Shown here in pieces: positions 58,755-64,000 of a stretch of 64,000 nucleotides of DNA. The DNA is from Chlorokybus atmophyticus (lineage: Eukaryota; Streptophyta; Chlorokybophyceae; Chlorokybales; Chlorokybaceae). The notes below the pieces were generated by a model that was not told where the DNA came from, did no database searches, and saw only the letters and a program-made list of their open reading frames with translations. Made by a program: the position numbers and the translations under genes. The DNA is taken from NCBI GenBank assembly GCA_009103225.1, contig RHPI01002368.1, positions 972,831-1,036,830 of the forward strand, written 5' to 3'. Position 1 is the stretch's first letter, and every line of letters starts with the position of its first letter.

Positions 58755-59039
58755 TTTCTCCCCACCTGTACTGCAACTTCCATGTTGCAAACTATTAGAG
58801 CACAAGCCCCGCACGATGATTGCCAGCGAGGGTGGTCAACCCTTCTGAACCACCGCACACTATGCGTAAAACAAGTGCAAGTCATGGGAGTGACAACCAA
58901 CTCTGATACTCAATAACAGGGCGCGCTTGTTGGCATGTCATAGAAGAGAATGTTGCACATTGCAACTGAGCACAAGCTCTGAAGCACAAGCTCCCTTAAG
59001 TGGCCCCCGTAGATTTGAGCTCACTCATAAACTCTTCCA

Positions 59040-59327
59040 ACTTAGCAGTACAGTTTGCCAAGTTAGAAATTGGCTCCCACAGTTATGCTGTTCACCATAA
59101 CCCGACCACTTTACAAGGTACTCAATTCGGAAGCCCTTCCTAAACTTCTTAAACCGTTTGCCAACAATGGCCTCAACCTCATACTCAAGGTCACCCTCTA
59201 CCTCAATAGGAGGTGGAGGTGGCTGTACTTTAATATCACTCTTGTATGGTTTGAGCAGCGCCTTGTGAAATACATTGTGGACACGCATGCTCTTTGGCAA
59301 CTCCAGTTTAAAGGCACGTGATCCCAC
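59040..59327 (-). pseudogene. Chromodomain at the integrase C-terminus
   Basis: The frame reads KLELPKSMRVHNVFHKALLK (integrase C-terminal GPY/F-type region), then YEVEAIVGKRFKK and IEYLVKWSGYGEQHN, the classical chromodomain with its aromatic residues. Chromodomains bind methylated histone tails and steer chromoviruses to heterochromatin. Confidence 0.88.
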
Positions 59328-59497
59328 AGTTGCAGAGACAATGAACGGCCCAAGCCACCCGGGCAGCAGCTAACATACACCACCGGTCCTAAGCCAAATG
59401 TTCTTAGTGCTTAACAAGACCTTATCCTAAACCTTTAGACCTTTTCCAAGCCTGCGCTGCCGATTAGCATACATCTTATGCCGATCCTGAGCTGCTT

Positions 59498-60300
59498 TCA
59501 TCTTCTTAAGTCTTTGGCACTTGCCAACACAGCGTGCATTTGCTCTGTAAAGTCTCTAGCGGTAGGCACTTTCTTAGATGGCTGAACTTGCAGAGACATT
59601 GGCGTCACAGGATGCCTACCATAGTTAAAAAAGAATGGAATGTTGTGCAATAACTCTTGCCACGCATTGTTTACTGCGAACTCAACCAATTCAGATGCAA
59701 TTCCCAGTCATCAACCCTGGGTGAAGCGTAGTGTGGCAACGCGTCTTCCTACACTTGGTTCGCACGCTCCGTCTGCCCATCACTCTGTGGATGGTAAGCG
59801 CTTAAGCTCTGCTTAATCCCCAAGTACTGACACACAGCTTGCCATATCCGACTGGTAAACTTGCAGTCACGGTCAAATACCAACTCTTTGAGTACCCCGT
59901 GCAGCTTGAGTACCGTGTTCATAGAAGCATATGCAAACTTTTGCGCACTCATGCTAGTGCGACAGGGTTCAGACCGGACCATCTTAGTAAGTCAGTCGAC
60001 AAAGACAATGATGGCACCATGCCCTCTTATTGTCTCATGCAGATTTGTGATGTATAATCTGATCCACACTCACACTTTTCCACTGATAGCTTGGGATAGC
60101 TAGCGGCTTCAACAGCCCAGCTGGCTTATGGTATAAGGCCTTCACATTAACAATTGCCACAGCTCTGTAGATTTTTTTGTTGCAGCCATAGTAGGCCACC
60201 AGTACATTCGCTGTAGTAACTTGATGGTTTTGGTCATTCCCATGTGACCACTGTACGCTGCATTGTGTGCCTCAAACAAGCACTCTCCCCTAAGGTCAAC
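59498..60300 (-). pseudogene. Chromovirus integrase core
   Basis: AYSGHMGMTKT and MYWWPTM mark the N-terminal zinc-binding region. ELVFDRDCKFTSRIWQAVC carries the second Asp, and HPQSDGQTERANQ carries the Glu. Stops interrupt the frame. Confidence 0.8.
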
Positions 60301-60589
60301 TGCCATCGGCATAATCAGCTTGCCCTCACGGTACCATATACCTTTGTGACAAGTGATCTTGTCGTTTCTTTACTTTAGCAACTCAACAAACCAGTTGTCG
60401 AGTGCACAAGCCTGCAATACATGTGCAGCAATGTCTTGCACATCAGCGAGTGGGTCCTCCCCACTTGCATCAGCAAATGCCATTGCTTCAGTACAGATTG
60501 ATTCACCTGCAATTGGCAACTCTTCGGAACAAGCCTCGCTTGGTTGCGATTCAGATTGCCTTTGCACCTGAGACCTGTTTGTTGCTCCC

Positions 60590-62030
60590 ATTCTTAGGGT
60601 TGTGCTCCCTTTCTTGGGGTGCACGCTAGCCCGTGTCATTGCTGCCAACAACAGAGTCCAGCGACTTTCGGGATCTGCCACGTACACTCTCTCTGATTTG
60701 TATACCCAAGTGAAGTTGAATCAATCATGACGAGTCATCAGCCCACCGTGCTTGTCTCCTCGACAAAGTTGATTAGGTTCGAAAGAAAACAACGGGTTTA
60801 TGGTCCGTCACCACCGTAGACCTTCCTTCCTCCCCCTCTTGATAGCAGCGCCACTCCTGTAGCGCATGAATTACCCCCAACTCTTGCTCAGTTGTGGTAT
60901 GATTTCTCTCAGCTAGAGAGAACTTCTTGCTCAAGTATGCAAGCGGGTATCCCTCTTAGAGCATTACTGCGTCAGTGCCATTAAGGGATGCATCACTCAC
61001 AACCTTAAAGTGCTTGGTGAAGTCATGCAGATGTAACATAGATGCTGTTAACAAGGCCTCGTTGATGGACTCACATGCTCTTTGGTGCCCACCTCCACAC
61101 AACTCTGTACACGTAACAAGTTGGTGAGGGGTGCCACTCTGGATGAGTAACCAAAAATGTACTTCCGAAAATAGACCCAGACCCAGACCCACACTCAGAC
61201 CCAGGAAGGCACGCAACTCGTGCACATTCTTAGGAGCAGGCCAATTTTTAACCTTTTGCAACCTTTTTGGGATCATGGCACACGCCCTTTGCACTTGCAA
61301 TGTGCCCCAAGAATCCCAGCTCTGTTTTCCTGAATTCATTTGTAGGCATATACGCAAAGAACTTGTTGGCACGCAACGTGTCCAACATCTCACGCACATG
61401 TAAAGCATGTGACTTAGGGTCCTTACGGAATACCACAATGTCATCCATGTACACAAATTGTGTGTTCCCAATCAACTTATGGAACACCCGGTTCATTATA
61501 GCTTGGAAAGTAGCTGGCGCATTTGTGAGCCCAAAAGGTAGTACCTTGTACTGGCAGTGGCCCACAAGCGTTTTTAAAGCTGTTGTAAGCACATCTTCCA
61601 GGGCAATCCGTATCTGGTGGTATTAAATAATCACGTCCAATGAACTAAGTACCGAGGCTCCGCTGAGTCTTTAACATATCATCAATCCTTGGCGATGAGT
61701 ACTTATTCTTGATGGTGAGCTTGTTTATAGCCCTATATTTACCCACATGCGTAGCCTGCCGTCCTTTTTAGGTACGAACAGAATGGGTACTCCAAAGGGA
61801 GAGCTACTTAAGTCAATCAATTTCTTTGCAAGCAATGCTGATTTGCTTCTCTATGTCCGCATGTTTAGCTGGACTCAGCATATACACATGTTTGAACGGA
61901 GATTGGGCACCCGTCACGAGAGGGATGGTATGCCAGATTTCCCTCTCAGGTGGCATCTCAGTAAACCAGTGCCCTTCCCAGAACGGAAGTCAACTTTCAT
62001 GATGAAAGCTTTCGGAATGTTTTGAAACAT
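60590..62030 (-). pseudogene. Chromovirus reverse transcriptase and RNase H
   Basis: RT motifs: PFGVPILFVPKKDGRLRM (fingers), QYKVLPFGLTNAPATFQ and the catalytic FVYMDDIVVF (YMDD). A short (agaccc)n expansion at about 61172-61203 adds GLGLGL to the thumb (LRAFLGLSVGLGLGLF). RNase H follows with VSDASLNGTDAVML (catalytic Asp) and TEQELGVIHAL. Confidence 0.85.
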
Positions 62031-62044
62031 GCTCACAATTGGTC

Positions 62045-62395
62045 TATCCCTTTTGTCACCTACGAAACTTTCCGTTTATTGACGGAAGCCTTAAAGGGCT
62101 ATTCACGGAAGGTTTCAACCTCGATATCATTGAGTTTCATTGATAATGTCATATCATAATGACCTATATTTATTTATACATATATATACATATACACATA
62201 CGAGATGATGTATATGCTAATAGCAATTATGCAATATGCGTATATCAAGGTACGACATGTATGTTGATTGCTTATCAGACACTTTTCGTGCTGTTATGGT
62301 CATTTACGGCAATTCCGGAAGGCACCCGACATATATAAGCAAAGGATACGTTAAACTCTTGTCATTTTCAAGAAGCTTCCCTTTGTGCGGAAGTA
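62045..62395. mobile_element. Possible MITE-like insertion in the chromovirus
   Basis: About 340 bp of AT-rich, non-coding sequence interrupts the pol region. Its left end (actttccgtttattgacggaagcct) and right end (agaagcttccctttgtgcggaagt) are imperfect inverted repeats of each other. Target duplication was not resolved. Confidence 0.35.
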
Positions 62396-62950
62396 ACAGG
62401 AAGTCCACGTCTAAACCCACGGAGTGAACCAAGTATACATCTCAGGCAGCTGGGCTCGAAACACATCAAAATACTCTTGCAGAAGAAATCCTCAAGAGCC
62501 TCCAGTGCTGTGTCATGCTCATTGCCAACAGTCTCACCCAGTGAAGTGGAACTCTCGTCAGCAAATGGCTTGACCAATACCACAAGAGGTGTAGCACCTT
62601 TCTTCACAGCTCTCTTCACCTGCATGGCACTCATCAACAGTGGTAATGCATCACTAGAGACAAGGGAAGTATCATCACATCCCTATGTTGTGTATTTTCT
62701 GAGGGTCACACGCCCTCTTCCTTTGCGAACACCGCATATGCTAGTGTCTGCATCTATGCGCATGCCATTCGCACACTCTAGATGAGCACCAACAATGACA
62801 TCAACACCTGGTACTTTTACTGGACCACAAGAAACCTAAGTTCAGCATGATAGCCTTGCACACGCAACGCCAGACGCACAAACCCCTTTACTGGAATCTC
62901 ATGGTCATCCAGCGTGGCTGTTGTCTTGGTGGCTTTTACCGGTGGAAATG

Positions 62951-64000
62951 GCCCCCCTTGCCCACAACTTAAATGGAGATCCAACTATAACTTAATTAGG
63001 GTGTAAGCAACATATCGATATTTGCAATTTTTCCTGCTGCATCCACAACTTAGTTTGGTATCCAGCTACCATAAGGAAAAGTAGTTGGTGTGCATAAAGT
63101 TTGGTATTTGTCTTTCTTGAATTTTATGGCCACATCCTATACTTATTTTTGGTGAGATCATGTATCAAGGGGATTGATCTTAATGCGTGATCCAACCAGA
63201 AATGTTATGGCCGCAGTTCGCGGCCAAAAAACAAAAAGTTGTACCGCGGGGGAGCTCGCAGCTCCATTGCCAAGGTTCGAACCTGCATGGACAAACCTGT
63301 CAAAATCACAAATAACAACCTACGACCCAAGTACTGACCGATCAGACTATGACACGCAACATTTTGCACCGCGTTTGTAAAGTTATATTCTTTACAGCGG
63401 CTGCCTCAATTGTCTCGTGCCGCAACGCATGCATGTCAGGTGTATTGCATTTATGTATTAGCGTTACGCAATGCTTGTACCAACACCTGCATACAATAGC
63501 ACTAGGCTACCCTCGTCGGTAAACAATGCTGACAGGTGTATGTATACATATGTATGTAAATATGCATTATTAGATGTAATTTATGATAATTATATATAAG
63601 AAATGTGTATATAAATATATTGTAAAAATACATAGTAATAGTGTATCATTGTTTGAATCAAATAATGTATGCACATAACAACATGACAAGGGACATGTTA
63701 TGTATATACATACACATATACATGTGTATATTCACGCATTGACACACGCCAGCTGATTGGCTGGTGAGTCTATCTACAACGGCTCTCCCCTGCCCCACGT
63801 CAGAGGACGCACAGGGGAGAGCACGCTGTGCGCTGTCACGTCACCATGCCCTGCACCGCCAGGCATGGCGCCGCCCCCGATGCCAGCTGCACCGGCCTCA
63901 TAAGCGGTGCTCAGAGGCAGAGCAGCTGGCAGCCTTGCCACGCATGGCAAGGCCTTAGCTGCTGCGGCAGTTGCCGCCGCAGTTGTTGTTCTCGTCGGCG
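62951..64000. other. Right-end stretch with no recognised gene
   Basis: 63530-63740 is very AT-rich with many tatata/acatat runs. 63760-64000 is GC-rich with a short plus frame of unclear meaning that may run out of the window. Confidence 0.45.

Larger units (their letters stand above)
58260..62950 (-). mobile_element. Chromodomain-bearing Ty3/gypsy retrotransposon (chromovirus), degraded
   Basis: In minus-strand order: retropepsin C-terminal part (DDHEIPVKGFVRLALRVQG then DVIVGAHLE, about 62945-62720), RT (62030-61250), RNase H (about 61100-60590), integrase (about 60300-59500), chromodomain (59327-59040), PPT and LTR. Stops are scattered throughout. An AT-rich insertion splits the region before RT. 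No Gag was found in the remaining 1 kb, nor a second LTR, so the 5' end is missing or lies beyond the window. Confidence 0.78.

Noticed and set aside
63240-63300. ggttcgaacctgcatgg as a tRNA T arm
   Set aside because: No A box, anticodon arm or acceptor stem could be built on either strand.
1-64000. CRISPR arrays, operons or bacterial-type islands
   Set aside because: Spliced genes, a nuclear tRNA and eukaryotic retroelements throughout; no regularly spaced repeat array was found.

Overview
This is a eukaryotic nuclear window, most likely from a flagellated green alga or a similar microalga; that assignment is inference. It holds multi-exon genes with short GT-AG introns, a nuclear tRNA-Glu without an encoded CCA, and several families of degraded retrotransposons. 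There are three assembly gaps (15623-16101, 30155-30268, 53829-54711).

Host genes. Three paralogous secreted subtilisin-superfamily (S8) proteases lie at 1839-5622 (-), 26090-29639 (+) and 40862-44360 (-). Copy B resolves into 17 exons, and copies A and C follow the same plan. A broken fourth copy lies at 45553-46339 (+). All three intact copies have a DEGRAM motif where subtilisins have the catalytic His, so they may use a Ser-Glu-Asp type centre. A secreted NHL/SMP-30-like beta-propeller protein is at 21861-23535 (+, six exons). A PAP28/29-type purple acid phosphatase is at 48995-51325 (+, ten exons). Two weaker gene candidates follow at 51935-53100 (possibly an ASH-domain ciliary protein) and 56030-56932 (unrecognised). 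A tRNA-Glu(CTC) is at 744-816 (-).

Mobile DNA. (1) A ~12.3 kb Ty3/gypsy element at about 8614-20864 (-) has LTR-like ends, Gag, aspartic protease, reverse transcriptase (RT), RNase H and the C-terminal part of an integrase ending in a PHD finger. Between protease and RT it also carries a degraded cytosine-5 DNA methyltransferase (DNMT). (2) A 5'-truncated LINE at about 31530-36330 (+) has endonuclease, RT (YMDD) and RNase H. (3) A second integrase with a complete PHD finger is at 37890-39082 (+). (4) A chromodomain Ty3/gypsy element (chromovirus) is at about 58260-62950 (-). (5) A ~520-540 bp TRIM-like family has four copies: 13502-14019, 33659-34196, and a tail-to-tail pair at 57054-57857. 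It has ~79-bp TG...CA terminal repeats, a PBS-like and a PPT-like site, and a tRNA-like A/B-box pair spanning the LTR/internal junction.

The most interesting points are the methyltransferase-carrying retrotransposon, chromatin-reader modules on three separate retroelements, the miniature element with a Pol III-like promoter, the non-canonical protease centre, and an unusual number of near-perfect short palindromes. Calls come from reading the sequence by eye; no database search was run.
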